Positions 45,420-58,300 of a DNA stretch of 64,000 nucleotides are shown one piece after another (the stretch's first letter is position 1; the number at the start of each line of letters is the position of its first letter). The stretch comes from Porodaedalea pini (lineage: Eukaryota; Basidiomycota; Agaricomycetes; Hymenochaetales; Hymenochaetaceae). Location: NCBI GenBank assembly GCA_002794775.1, contig NBAY01000060.1:222811-286810 (forward strand), in the 5' to 3' direction. The notes under the pieces are model-generated. The model did no database searches and was not told where the DNA came from. It was given only the letters and a program-made list of their open reading frames with translations. A program made the position numbers and the translations under genes.

Positions 45420-47413
45420 GATCAGTCAAATTAAGGCTCACACACTCAAGGTTCCAGTCTCGGATGTCGCCTCTGTACCGCCCTGGGCCGTCTTCAAGAA
45501 CTGAGAGCTCGGAAGTCCTTCATTTGCCGTGAGGAACTAGCGATGCATTATACCAACTCTTCAATTGAGACGCAGTATTTCAATGATTACGAGTTGCGAA
45601 TACCTTTAAGAAGGAGTTGATGTCAGCGCTGAAACTCTGGATCATACCGCTTGTTGGTAGGAAGGAGAAGACATTGTTCACGCTGTTCGATCTTAGAACA
45701 GGTCTATGGTAAGGCCTTTTGAGGATAGACATTCGTGCTCGCCAAGTATGCCCCTCAAGGTCGATGTTTTCGACAGCCGGCACCGCTTGCCCTTGTGCGT
45801 CGAACACTCCACTAATTGGCCCAGCATTGATGTTTGCAAGCCACACCATGATCTCATTGATATTATCCCCAGAAGAAGACATCAAGGTGAAAAGATCATA
45901 AGCTACATCGGCGACTGAAGTACTCGTGAAGTCTTATGACCATTCCCATGTCGACTGACCGACGAGTATCATCTTGTCAGTACACGCCTCTCAGAGAATA
46001 GAAACATGCACAGGAATGCTCTCAATCTCACTCAAGTGTCACCCGATATTTGTGTCAAGATTGATGTTTGAGAAGCTTTTCAGGCCATTTCCACCGGTCC
46101 ACGTCCAGTTCATCATCCAGCTGACCGTCAATCTACTCAGCGAGGTGACCTGTGCACACTGCGACCTGTTCGTCGCACCTCCTGAGCTGAACTGGTCGAG
46201 GAAGAGCGTATAGGAACCTTCTGTGGCACTATCAAACTGCCCGCAGTGCACAGATGTGTCGACAGTTTGGTGAGCTGAGACGCTTGGCGTGGCTGAAACT
46301 AAGGAAGTAGTGCCAGCAAGTGCCAGGAGAGTGAGAAGTGCTCAGAAAAACATAACAAATTAGCTTCCCGTGTTCGTAAACAGTTTATATGAGAGTTTGC
46401 TGCGTCAGCTGTATGCTCACCAATCCCGCCGCATGAAAGGCAGACCGCCCGTCCTCGTGTCGAGATGGAGCTCATGTCAGATGTAAGTGTCAATAATAGA
46501 GAAGAGCAGGAAAGTGATACCTTATAGAGAGGATTGTGGTTAATGCAAAGACACGGTTGCAGATCCAGAACGACTACGTGAAATTGCCATGGGAGGCTGC
46601 ATACCGTAGACAAGGGCATTCTCGTGGCAATAAGGTGAGAGTCGCTGAATTGCAGCCTAGTAACAAAATTGTGTGCAATTCTTGAAGTTAGACAATGGGC
46701 GAATAACCCTGCAAAAAGTGACACGAGGTTGCTCTTCATGGAAACCCCCACATAAGTGTTCATAGAGGGAACCACTGCGAAAAAAGCAATAGATGTCGAC
46801 ATGGTCCCACGGAGATAGAGAAATTCCTTCCTTCAAAGCATTCTACCAGCACATTTTTTGACATTGAGGTTGAGTGAGCGAGGGTAAAGTAAGTTGAGAT
46901 CTGTCTGATGAATTTGTAATCGTGGGAGCTACAGTCAAAGACGTGTCCTTTAAACAGGACTGTCACTTTGAACACTTCGCATTTTCTCCCGCAACACACA
47001 ATTTCTGACTTTATAAAACTTATGGCAGGTGTATTTGTAGTAGGACTATGTATTTTCCAAGTTTTATAGAAATATGTTGAGTGGTTAAATTAAAATAAAT
47101 CAATAACCATGAAAAACAGAGTGGGATTTGCACAAACTGTGTTGTGCAAATTTGTTTCTATTATTTCTTGTCTAATATTTCTTTAATAAATCTCAGTAAA
47201 TGATGAAACACTATCTTGGTTATCTATTGGATGTTTTTTTGTGGCAAAAGGATGTGATGTATAATTTATGGATGGCAGAAAGTGCTAGGAGGTCCTGAAA
47301 TGTGATGAACAAGTAAGGCAATGGGATGACATAAAATGTTATGTTGCTGATCTGAGCTTACAAACAGTGTAGTCTCACAGGTGTTCAAAGGAGTGGTTTC
47401 CGTGTCATACAGC
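45420..47413. repeat. Left arm of a 1,994 bp inverted repeat
   Basis: Inverse copy of 61443-63436. The two arms have the same length, so no net indel, and every frame I compared across them translates identically. Homology ends sharply on both sides: outside the left arm is the GPI-gene flank, inside is the coiled-coil unit. The arm contains the GH12 pseudogene and about 1 kb of AT-rich DNA upstream of it. Confidence 0.92.
45438..46353 (-). pseudogene. GH12 endoglucanase/xyloglucanase pseudogene, left copy
   Basis: Mirror image of the right copy (62503-63418). Minus-strand segments: signal peptide interrupted by TGA, CGQFDSATEGSYTLFLDQF, WTWTGGNG, NEIMVWLANINAGPIS (with the GH12 nucleophile Glu), NIDLEGHTW, FLPTSG, QGGTEATSE (acid/base Glu area). 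GH12 enzymes hydrolyse beta-1,4-glucan or xyloglucan outside the cell. The copy carries a TGA at codon 4, a TAA inside the middle exon and a frameshift after a decayed gc donor, exactly as in the right copy. The lesions therefore predate the duplication, or the arms have been homogenised. Confidence 0.85.
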
Positions 47414-47853
47414 AGATCTTGGAACGTGGTCTCTATAACAGTTACTTACAACTCTTGACAAACGAGGTGGTCCCACTGAAGGAGCTTGAATAGGAAGATC
47501 AAGAAGGGAAGCAGGTTGAGTCAGACCTGTGCATGTTTACTTCTGCATCATATCTTCAGCACCGTCATTTAGAAGAAGTACAGTAGGAGTACACCAAGAC
47601 AACTCGTGTAGCTTTAAGCATCAACGGCAAGTGTTCTGATTCTACTTCACGACTCATCTTGATTTATGACCAATGAAACTTATAGTCTTGTATTGCATAC
47701 AATTCGCAACTACCAGATGGTCTCAGGCTCATATCATCAACTCGTAGGCTTATATCATATACACTCGAGCTCATTAGAAGTCCAATTTTCAGATACTCCA
47801 ATTCGATATACTCATTGTCATCTGTGCTATAATTCTAAGACATCTCCAACTAC

Positions 47854-48363
47854 TCAAGGGATTCTGTTAAGAGGCTCCGCGATTGCCTTGATCTTGTCCG
47901 ATGTGTAGGTCTTACTGTCCAGATCATGGAAGCCCTTGTTCTCCAGGTATTTCCTAATTTTTGCTACTTTGCCGTTGAACTTTTTACTGGCAGTCTCCAT
48001 CATATCCTTCCAGGTTTTCTGCTGGGTTTTGGTCTGATTTCTTGTTAACTTGATTTTGTTCTCATCCTCACTAGTAAGAGTAGTAGTTCCATCTAGCTGG
48101 CCTTGAAGTGCTGCAACCTCAATCTCATTCTCTTCATGCCTTTGTACAAGTTCATTCTTCTTCACTTGTAGCTTTGATGCTTCCTCCCTGACTGTTCACC
48201 TTTTAATCTCGACATTATCACGGATGAGTACATCCAGAATATTCATCATGTTCTCAATGAGCTTTACATCGCTGTCGGGAATCCTGGGAGGTTTCTGGAA
48301 ACCGAACTGTTTACCTCCATCCATACTTTGTCTACCTGATTTACTTTTCCCCTTGGAAGGCAT
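47854..48363 (-). pseudogene. Coiled-coil family member 5, one in-frame stop
   Basis: From the ATG at 48363 the frame reads a basic start (MPSKGKSKSGRQ), then MMNILDVLIRDNVEIKR, a TGA (48198-48196), then the coiled coil and the C-terminal module KIRKYLENKGFHDLDSKTYTSDKIKAI to 47854. It is open apart from that one stop, which sits after Arg and could come from CGA to TGA. Full length would be 169 residues. The leader and flanks match member 4. Confidence 0.7.
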
Positions 48364-49138
48364 AGCTGATGGTGCTGAAGGAGGCATATGACTTGGATGT
48401 GATGGAATATTCAATGATGGAGGCCTCAGACTGCTTATGATTCTATGGCATTTTATGTGAAAACTTTGCTCATCTGATGCAGTAGTCTATGTGTCACCAC
48501 TAATTACACACAAATGGGGCATATGATAACAATTCAGCTCATAAGCAGCTACTTTCTCACATTATGAAATGGAGAATAGTAAGAGGCGATATTATGAGAA
48601 AGAAATAAGGCTATATTTGCCGTCACTTACTCATATGGAGAATGCATTAACTAGTCCGATCCACTAGTGGCAAAATTCCCATACTCTGGTGATATATCGA
48701 GCAGCTGATATATCTACATGAGGTTATACTATGCTGCAATACTGACAGGCTAATTAAAATTGCAAGAAAATGCAATGCATAGGCTTGACACTAAATTACC
48801 AGGGACATAGTGTATTGATGTAAATATTGCAAATGAAAAGGACTGTACTGTGCACCTTTCCTATGCGAAAGTAGTGAGTCCTTTCCAGACTCCGTCCACA
48901 ATCTCGACAGTCAGAGTAACAAAAGTAGCAAATATGATTCTCTGAACTGCATGTCCCCACCCACATTCTGGGGCGAAGTCAATGAATTATTTCGGTCAAT
49001 TTTGCTATGAACGAGAAATTTGAATCAATCGACACACAGCTTCCAAGAAATATGGAACGGGTGGAAGTTGCCCACACTGAAACCATATACTAATTGTCCT
49101 AATATCATAGCGTTACAGCCACTGGCACTAGTCACTAG

Positions 49139-49540
49139 TGTTAGGCGGAAGTCCGGGAGACGACTCGGACTAGGCAGGCCTCGGCTGACTGTTGTCTGGG
49201 ACGTGCTATACTCGAGCGTAGACTCAGGACATGCTCACTCAGGCTAAGTTGTCGTGGAGGTAAGAGGATTAATACAAGTCTAAACTAATACAAGGGAAAT
49301 GAGTCTCACCTAAGTCGTCGCGGAGGTAAGAGGAAAAGCAGAACAAGGAGTTCATGCGATCCCTGAGACCTTATATAGCGGCGACCGTGAGACTATATTA
49401 TCTAAGGTTACATAAACGAACAGAATGGAACGAATGAAGGTCATGTTGAGGGGGTGTGGGAAACAATTAGAAGGATGATTAAATGAAAAGAAATGGTAAA
49501 AGGGGAAATAAAAGAAAAGGTGAAAGTTTGAGTCCTAACA
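49139..49540 (-). repeat. LTR of element A (3' LTR in element orientation)
   Basis: 402 bp, ends TG...CA. A purine-rich tract (read on the minus strand GAGGGGGGGGTAA) directly precedes it as the polypurine tract at 49541-49555. Confidence 0.9.
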
Positions 49541-52500
49541 TTACCCCCCCCTCAAGGCTGGGCGTCCCGACCAGCCATGATCATGGTTGTCAGGTTCAGT
49601 GTTGATGAAGCGTGGGTGAAGTCGTTGGCGAGGAATGTCGAGTTTTCGAGGGGCGCCGGGGTGTTTTTGATAGAATTCAGTGATCGCCTCCTTTGCGTTC
49701 TCGCCAAAGTCCATCTCGGGCTGCCAAGTCGGTTCATTGTAGCCAACCCACTTGACAAGGTATTGTAGCTTCCCTCGGTGCAGATGCGAGTCTAGGACTT
49801 CCTCGATCTCGTACTCCTCCTCGTTGTCGATGATGTCAGGTGGCGGTGGTGCCGGTTGTTTCTGGCTCTCGAAAGATGGTTCAATGATGGGCTTTAGCAG
49901 GGCCTCGTTGAAGACTGGGTGGACCTTCTTCCAGCGCTTGGGGAGCCTGAGTTTGTATGCGCTAGCTCCCACCTTGTCAATGATCTCGAAAGGACCATAC
50001 CATTTGTCAGCGAGTTTCTTCGTCGGCGAGTCTGTGCTGATGTTTCGCCTGTCAAGGAAAACCTTGTCTCCAGCCTTGTACTCCACCAAAGTCCCTGCTG
50101 TCTGGTCGTGGTAGTGCTTCATGTCGTCTGCCGCCTTGACCAAGTTGTCCTTCACAACGCGATGAGTCTCCTTGATGTGCTTCACAAATTCTTCTGCTGA
50201 CATGTTGGTAGACGAGGTTCATGTTGTGTCAAAGCTCAAGGGGTGATGTCCTGTGTTCACATAGAAAGGGGACATTTTTGTCGCCGAGTGTTCACAGTTG
50301 TTGTATGTGAACTCTGCGAGGGGAAGCCAGTCCTTCCAGTCCGATTGACGATGGTTGACGAAGAGTCAAAGGTACTGTTCGAGCTCTTGGTTAACACATT
50401 CCGTTTGGCCATCCGTCTGTGGGTGATACGCCGTAGACGGGTTGCCTTCAATGTGCAGGAGTTTGTATAGCTCCTTCATCATCGAAGCGTCGAACTGCAT
50501 GCCTCGGTCATGGATGATCTTCTTCGGTAAGCCATGGAGGCGGAAGACGTGGTCGCGGTACAGTTGGGCCATGCCTTCCACCGACAACTTCGTCGTCATC
50601 GGAATCGCGTGCATCTGTTTCGAGAATCTATCAATGAAGACGCAGATCACGTTGTGCCCCTTGGAGTCCGGTAGCTCTCCGATGAGGTCAACTGTGACGA
50701 TTTCCCAGGGGCCTTCAGGGACTGCGTTTGGATGGAGTGGTCTTGACCTCAACGCCCTCAGAGCCTTTGTTCGCTGACAGCAATCACACCCTCGGACATA
50801 CGCTCAGACGTCGGAGAACATCAATGTCCACCAGAAGTCTCGACAGATGAGCTCCACTGTTTTTGACGCTCCTGGGTGTCCAGACAGAACCGAGTCGTGA
50901 CATTCCCGCAATATGGCCTCCTTCATTGACGACAGCACGTATACCTTGCCCTTCATGCGCCACAACCCATCGACTTCTGTCATCCCTGTTGGCCTTTCCG
51001 ACTTGTGTTGCGCTCTTTGCGCTTCACCCACTCTGTCCAACACTTCATCACGTGACGTCCTCACCACCCCACAATTCAGCTACTTGTCCTTGATGAAAAT
51101 GACGCCGTCATTGTCATCCTTGCCCTCGTCATAGCCCGCCTTGTGCAACAGTAAGTCTGCTTTACCCATTGTCTTCCCCGACTTGTGTTTGAGGTGGAAG
51201 TTGAATTCCTTGAGCTCTGTCTGCCAACGAGCCTGTCGATAGCTCAGCTTTTGCGCTGACCTGAAGTAGGTAAGGTTAGCATGATCAGACCAGATCTCGA
51301 TGGGATGACGGGCGCCAAGGAGATATTGCCTTCACTCCTTGAGTGCCGAAACGATTGCGAGCATCTCCTTGTTGTAGATCTCGTAGTTTCGTTCCACCGG
51401 TAGGAGTGCTTCTGACCTGTAGGTGACTACCCTCCACTTGCCCTCCTGTTTCTGCAACAACACTCCTCCAAGCACGAAGTTTGATGAGTCCGCTTCGATG
51501 CGGAAAGGGCCCTCATCGTTCGTGATGGCCAGGACTGGAGGTGAGCAGAGACGTCATCTCAACTCCTCGAACGCCTCCTGCTGTTCGGTCTCCCATACCC
51601 AGTCCTTCTTGCCCGTCAGCGACATCAGCGGATGGACTACCTTGCTGTAGTCCTTGATGAATCATCACAGCCAGTTGCCCATGCCGAGGAATTGTTGCAG
51701 CTGTTTGACGTTTCGTGGGACGGGCCAGTCTGCAATTGCTTTCGTCTTTGCTGGGTCCACTCTGATCTCGCCATTGCCAACGATGTGGCTGAGGTACTTC
51801 ACCACTTTGGCGTCGAACTCACACTTCTCCGGTTTCAGGTATAGGCCGTTCTCTCACAGGATCTGAAGGATGCGTCTCGACGTCTCGATATGTTCCTCGA
51901 GAGTCTGAGAGAGGATTAGGATATCATTGAGGTAAATGATGATCAGGTTGTCGTAGATCAGTCCTTTGAAGATGTGGTTGACGAAAGCTTGGAATGTCGC
52001 CGGTGCATTGCAAAGACCAAAGAACATTACCGTCGGTTCAAAGAGACCCATATTCATGCGAAAGGCTGCCTTCCACTCATCACCTTCGCAGATCTGGACG
52101 TTGTAGTATCCCCAGCGAAGGTCAAGCTTAGTGATGTACTTTGCTTTCTTGACCTTATCGATGAGTTCATCGATGAGAGGGAGAGGATACTTGTTCTTGA
52201 TCATACCGTCATTAAGCTTACAGTAATCCTGGATCGGGCGTAGTGATTTGTCAGCCTTTTTGATGAAGAAGAAAGGCGACGCCATCGGCGATATGGACCT
52301 TCGGATGCGACCAGACTTCAAGTTCTTGTCTAGGAAGTCCTTGAGCGACTGCTGTTCTGTTGGCATGAGTGGGTAGATCTTGCAGTCACTGGGCTTGAAG
52401 TCGGGCTTCAGATCGATGACGTGGTCCCATGGTTGGTGTTCAGGCAACTTCTCGAACCCCTTCTCCGAGAAGACGTCGGCGTAGTCATTGAGGTATGTGG

Positions 52501-52988
52501 GCCAGGATGCTTTGTCCATTCGCACCTCTCTCACCCTCCTTATCTCTTTCACATCCTTCTTCTCGATTGTGCACTCCTCTGGGCAACGGGTGAATTCAAT
52601 CAAACCCGTCTTCCAGTCGACCTCTGGGTTGTGATGTCAAAGCCAATCGTAACCAAGGAAGATGTTTGACGATGCCAGCGATGTCACCGCAAGGACGATC
52701 CTCTCCCTGTGGTGCCCAATCATAAGCTCGATGTCAACGTATTCCTCGATCAACCCGGCTTCGTTGTGCGTGCCATCTGCATTGAGCACTGCGAGGGGCC
52801 GAATGTATCATTTGGTCTCCAACCCGTATTGCTCGACGAACCTCATGTCGATGCATGATCCTGTGCATCCCGAATCCATGAGGGTGTGCACATCCACCTC
52901 TTTCGTCTCACCCGCTACACTGTGTCCGACATTCAGGAGGAGGTCCAGCTGGCGTCCGCCAGTTCCCCTCATGAACAACTTCTCTTCG
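49541..52988 (-). pseudogene. Pol of element A: protease, RT, RNase H, integrase, chromodomain
   Basis: The minus strand reads protease (LMDSGCTGSCID), reverse transcriptase (52500-51854: LRPIQDYCKLND, YPLPLIDELIDK, IIYLNDILILS, the YLDD box changed to YLND), RNase H, integrase (HDSVLSGHPGASKT, then HDRGMQFDASMM and YHPQTDGQTECVNQE), a WYGPFEI element and a chromodomain (EEYEIEEVLDSHLHRGKLQYLVKWVGYNEPTWQP). In-frame stops occur at 52637, 51854, 51554, 51332, 50804, 50366 and 50219, so it is dead. Most stops read TGA where element B has CGA. Confidence 0.88.
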
Positions 52989-53401
52989 TGTTAGAACCTG
53001 AACTTTCACCTTTTCCTTTATTTTCCCTTTTACCATTTCCTTTATTATATTCGTCCTTTTCATTATATTTACCCATCTTACACAATCATTCCCACACTGT
53101 CTTCAGTCGTTCCATTCCCACTCGTTATGTAATGTTAGGTAATATAGTCTCACAGTCGTCGCTATATAAGGTCTCAGGAATTGCATGAACTCCTTGTTCT
53201 GCTTTTCCTCTTACCTCCGCGACGACCTAGGTGAGACTCGTCCCCCTTGTATTAGTTTAGACTTGTATTAATCCTCTTACCTCCGTGACGACCTAGCCTG
53301 AGTAAGCGTGTCCCGAGTCTACGCTCGAGTATAGCACGTCCCAGACGACAGTCAGCCGAGGCCTGCCCAGTCCGAGTCGTCTCCCGGACTCCCGCCTAAC
53401 A
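52989..53401 (+). repeat. 5' LTR of element B
   Basis: 413 bp, TG...CA ends, with a tatataag promoter-like motif at about 53163-53170. Immediately downstream is TAAAAGCAGAACC, the position of the primer-binding site. It does not begin TGG as a plain tRNA 3'-end match would, so priming may be atypical. Confidence 0.92.
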
Positions 53402-54107
53402 TAAAAGCAGAACCTCACCCAGGCTCATCCCCAGCGTATGTCGTCGCTGTCGACTCGCCCTCACTCGGTCTAGAGGAGTACTCCCCGCGAAGGACCTGAC
53501 GTGTAAACCCCCTAAATGACAACCCTCAACCCTGCCCGGACGTTTCCGGACGTTCGTGTATTAAGTAATCACTCCAACCAACCTTTCCCGACCCTGGCTC
53601 TCAGGATTAGCCTTTGGTGGAGCATGCACCTGACGTGGACGTGGGTGACCAGACGAGTACAAACTTCGACGACAATCTCGTTTGTGATCTCACTCGGATC
53701 CTACCGCCTCGTCATCAACTTCGCTGACGAACCCGCTCAACGTTGGCGTAACCCCGGTACCAACGCACACCCGATCCCTGTTCCTCCTCCATCGTCAACA
53801 TAGATCTCGACGAGGAACAACGTTGTGCTCTCCCGTCTCGTTCCTGGTACAACGAGGAAAGCCGCTCCTGGTTCACGGTTACTCAAACAGGCGTTGAATA
53901 CGTTATCTGGTGGCGTCCAGAGAAAGGACTCTGGTACTCGACGCTTGAAGGAGGAAGAAGATTAAAGTGGGCTCCTGCACCGATAGATCAGACAACCCCG
54001 ATTTAGCCATCGCTTTCGACGTCAACCATCCTCCCACCGATCCCAGGACCGTATAGAGAAGCGCGACGAGATTCATCACCACCGACCCCCCTGAGCGACA
54101 AACGGAC
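53402..54107. other. Untranslated leader between the 5' LTR and gag of element B
   Basis: Contains the primer-binding position and a 95-codon frame (53516-53803) that is not part of known Gypsy proteins. The same leader, decayed, lies at 59904-60550 in element A. Confidence 0.6.
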
Positions 54108-55196
54108 ATGCCTAGAACAACAATGTCGACGGGAGGCTTCAGCACACAACAGTTGGAACAAATCGCGGCGATCATAGTGGGCGCCTTCGCTCACCAAGCC
54201 GCAAACACCCCAGCGGGCCCTAGTACCGCTGCTGTACCAAACATCGACGTCGCCCGACCACGTGAATTCACTGGTGGCGACGATTACCTCGACTTCAGAC
54301 GTGAAGTCCTTCTTTTCGTATCCGCAAATCCAAGTCGATACCCTACGTCAGAGAGTAAGATTTATGTAGCTCTCTCCTACCTGAAGGGTGGTAATGCGGC
54401 AACGTGGGCACAGAACTACGTCGAGGAGTCGACAACGTCGGGAATCGTCACCTTCACCGACAGCTGGGAAAGATTCCAGGAACAACTCGACGCCTCGTTC
54501 GACGACCCGAATCGCAAGGAGAAAGCGCTGAAGGATTTCCGAGATAAGGTTCAGAAGGACCTAACCGCGGACGAGTTCTTCCAGAAGTTCGACGTGATCA
54601 TTAAGCGCGCCGAGCTGAAAGACGACAGCGTCATCTGCGATCGCCTCAAGCGAGCGATGAACATCGAGGTGGTCCGTGGAGTGCTAAGGTCGACGCCAGT
54701 CCCAACGAAATACGAGGATTGGAAGAACAAGGCGATCGAAATAGACCGCGGCGAACAGCAGATTCGCGCTATCCAACGAGGACGCGCCTTTCTTCCCCCT
54801 CCTCGCCTACCACAACAAGCACCCCCAGCTCGCCGTCAGGTAGCGGCCCCTCACGTCGATAGACGTGATGCGACCGGCATCACCTTCGGAGGCGCTGGTC
54901 AGCTGATGGACGTCTCAATGAATGAGGCACAACGATGACGCGCGTGCTGGATCTGTGGCGGGTTGGGCCACTTCAAGGACAAGTGCCCGCAAGCGAAACC
55001 GATCATCCAGCGCATGCTGGAACTGATGGCGCCAGGCGAACGTCGTGTCCTCGCCGACGAGCTCGGAGCAATGAAGGAGTCGGCCTTCGAGGAAGTCGTA
55101 GACACTCGGAGGTCGACTGTGGAAGACTATGTGGAGGAAGAAGACAATGACGAAGAGGTCGTCGACTCGCAGGGTTTTGCGAGTGGTCAGGCGTAG
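54108..55196 (+). pseudogene. Gag of element B with one in-frame TGA
   Basis: The ATG at 54108 (or 54123) opens a capsid-type gag: NIDVARPREFTGGDDYLDFRREVLLF, KIYVALSYLKGGNAATWAQNY, NRKEKALKDFRDKV, then a Pro/Arg-rich stretch. A TGA at 54936-54938 sits just before the zinc knuckle CWICGGLGHFKDKC (C-x2-C-x4-H-x4-C). The frame continues to a TAG at 55194-55196. The TGA lies where an Arg codon is expected (CGA-TGA-CGC), so CGA to TGA is the likely origin. Without read-through the product would lack its nucleic-acid-binding knuckle. Confidence 0.85.
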
Positions 55197-55327
55197 CCAT
55201 CGGGGCGACTGACCGAGAAGAACAAGGGACTTCGACTCTGGACTCGTTAAAATATAACCAACCGTCTGTACAATACATAAATGCGAACGACGTCAATGGT
55301 TTTCCCAAGTACAAAGTCCCCACCGGT

Positions 55328-58300
55328 GTGAAGGAAAGTGAAGAGTATGAGCAGCTGTTCATGAGAGGAACTGGCGGACGCCAGCTGGACCTTCTCCTGA
55401 ATGTCGAACACAGCGTGGAAGGTGAAGTGAGGGAGGTGGACGCACACGCGCTCGTGGATTCGGGATGTACGGGATCATGCATTGACGTGAGATTCGTCGA
55501 ACAGTATGGGCTGGAGACGAAGCGTTATATCCGGCCCCTTGCAGTACTCAATGCCGACGGCACACACAACGAAGCCGGGTTGATCGAGGAGTACGTCGAC
55601 ATTGAACTTACAATTGGTCACCATAAGGAACGGATCGTCCTGGCGGTAACCTCACTGGCGTCGTCCAACATCTTCCTGGGGTACGACTGGCTTCGACGAC
55701 ACAACCCAGAGGTCGACTGGAAGACGGGTACACTGGACTTTACGCGCTGCCCGAGCGAATGTGCGATCGAAAGGAAGCAGGTGGAGGACCTAGTCAAGGT
55801 GAAGGAGGAGGTGGAGCAGATGAGGAGGGTGAGTGAGATGCGAATGGACAAGGCGTCCTGGCCCGCATACCTCAACAACTACGCCGACGTTTTCAGCGAA
55901 AAAGGTTTCGAGAAGCTGCCAGAACACCGACCCTGGGACCATGTCATTGACTTGAAGCCCGACTTCAAACCGAGCGACTGTAAGATCTACCCGCTCACGC
56001 CAACTGAGCAGCAGTCACTCAAGGACTTCCTTGATGAAAATCTGAAGTCGGGTCGCATTCGACGGTCGATATCGCCCATGGCGTCGCCCTTCTTCTTCAT
56101 TAAGAAGGCCGACAAATCGCTACGTCCAATCCAGGATTACCGTAAGCTCAATGACGGTACGATCAAGAACAAGTATCCCCTCCCTCTCATTGACGAACTC
56201 GTCGACAAGGTCAAGAAAGCGAAGTACATCACTAAGCTTGACCTTTGCTGGGGGTACTACAATATCCGGATCCGCAAGGGTGACGAATGGAAGGCAGTGT
56301 TTCGCATGAACATGGGCCTCTTCGAACCGACGGTCATGTTTTTTGGCCTTTGCAACGTGCCGGCCACGTTCCAGGCCTTTGTCAACCACATCTTTAAGGA
56401 CCTAATCTACGCGAACTTGATCATCGTATACCTCGACGACATCCTGATCCTCTCGGAAACCTTTGAGGAGCATATCGACACGTCGAGGCGCGTACTCCAG
56501 ATCCTCCGAGAAAATGGACTGTACCTGAAGCCGGAGAAGTGCGAGTTTGACGCCAAGGTCGTCAAATACCTCGGCCACATCATCGGCAATGGCGAGATCA
56601 GGGCTGACCCGGCAAAGACGGAGGCGATTGCGAACTGGCCAGTCCCACGGAACCTCAAGGAACTGCAACAGTTCCTCGGTATGGGAAACTGGCTGAGACG
56701 GTTTATTAAGGACTACAGCAAGGTGGTCCGACCGTTGACGTCATTAACGGGCAAGAAGGACTGGGTATGGGAGACCGAACAGCAGGAAGCGTTCGAGGAG
56801 CTGAGACGACGCCTCTGCTCACCTCCAGTCCTAGCCATCGCCAATGACGAGGGCCCTTTCCGCATAGAAGCGGACTCGTCAAACTTTGTGCTCGGTGGTG
56901 TGTTGTTGCAGAAGCAGGAAGGGAAGTGGAGGGTGATCGCCTACAGGTCAGAGGCACTTGAACCGGCGGAACAAAACTACGAGATCTACGACAAGGAGAT
57001 GCTCGCGATCGTTTCGGCACTCAAAGAGTGGCGACAATACCTCCTTGGCGCTCGCCACAAGATTGAAATCTGGTCTGACCACGCCAACCTCACCTACTTC
57101 AGATCGGCGCAGAAGCTGAGCTATCGCCAAGCTCGCTGGCGGACCGAACTTGAAGAATTCGACTTCCACCTCGAACACAAGTCGGGCAAGACGATGGGCA
57201 AGGCCGACTTGCTGTCGCGCATGGCGGGCTATGATCAGGGCAAGGATGACAACAATGGGGTCGTATTCATCAAGGATAAGTGGTTGAACCGTGGAGTGGT
57301 GCGGACATCGCGTGACGAGGTGGTGGAACGAGTGGGTGAAGCGCAGAGGGCGCAAGACGATTCGGAGAGGCCTACGGGTTTGGTGGAGGTCGACGAGTTG
57401 TGGCGGATGAAAGGCAAGGTGTATGTTCCATCAACAATAAAGGAGGCTGTGTTGCGGGAGTGCCATGACTCGGTTCTGGCCGGTCATCCGGGAGCGTCAA
57501 AGACAGTAGAACTCGTCCGTCGCGATTTCTGGTGGGCATCAATGTTCTCCGACGTCCGAGCATACGTCCAAGGATGCGACCGTTGTCAACGGACGAAAGC
57601 CTTAAGAACGTCGAGGTCTAGACCGCTTCATCCAAACGCTGTCCCTGAAGGACCTTGGGAAATTGTTACGGTCGACCTAATCGGAGAGCTCCCGGACTCC
57701 AAGGGACACAACGCGATCTGCGTCTTCGTGGATAGGTTCTCGAAGCAGATGCACGCGATCCCGACGATGACAAGACTGTCAGCAGAAGGCATGGCCCAGC
57801 TGTACCGCGACCACGTCTTCCGCCTCCATGGCCTACCGAAGAAGATCATCCATGACCGAGGCACGCAGTTCGATGCGTCGATGATGAAGGAGCTGTACAA
57901 ACTTCTGCACATTGAAGGCAACCCATCGACAGCGTACCATCCACAGACAGATGGTCAAACGGAATGCGTTAACCAAGAGCTCGAACAGTACCTTCGACTC
58001 TTTGTTAACCATCGGCAATCGGACTGGAAGGACTGGCTCCCCCTCGCAGAGTTCGCATACAACAACCGCAAACACTCAGCAACGAAGATGTCCCCTTTCT
58101 ACGCGAACACAGGACGTCACCCCTTGAGCTTCGACACGACGCGAACCTCATCTGCTAACATGTCAGCGGAAGAATTCGCAAAGCACATCAAGGAGACTCA
58201 TCGTGTCGCTAAGGACAACCTAGTCCAGGCAGCAGAGGACATGAAGCGCTACCATGACCGGACAGCAGGAGCTTCAGTGGAGTACAAGGCTGGAGACAAG

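Noticed and set aside
46299..46802. A 167-codon minus-strand protein, also at 62054-62557
   Set aside because: It runs through the GH12 leader and signal-peptide region in another frame and has no domain; identity between the copies only reflects the inverted arms.
55003..55482. A 159-codon minus-strand frame inside element B
   Set aside because: It is a shadow of the gag end and protease on the plus strand.
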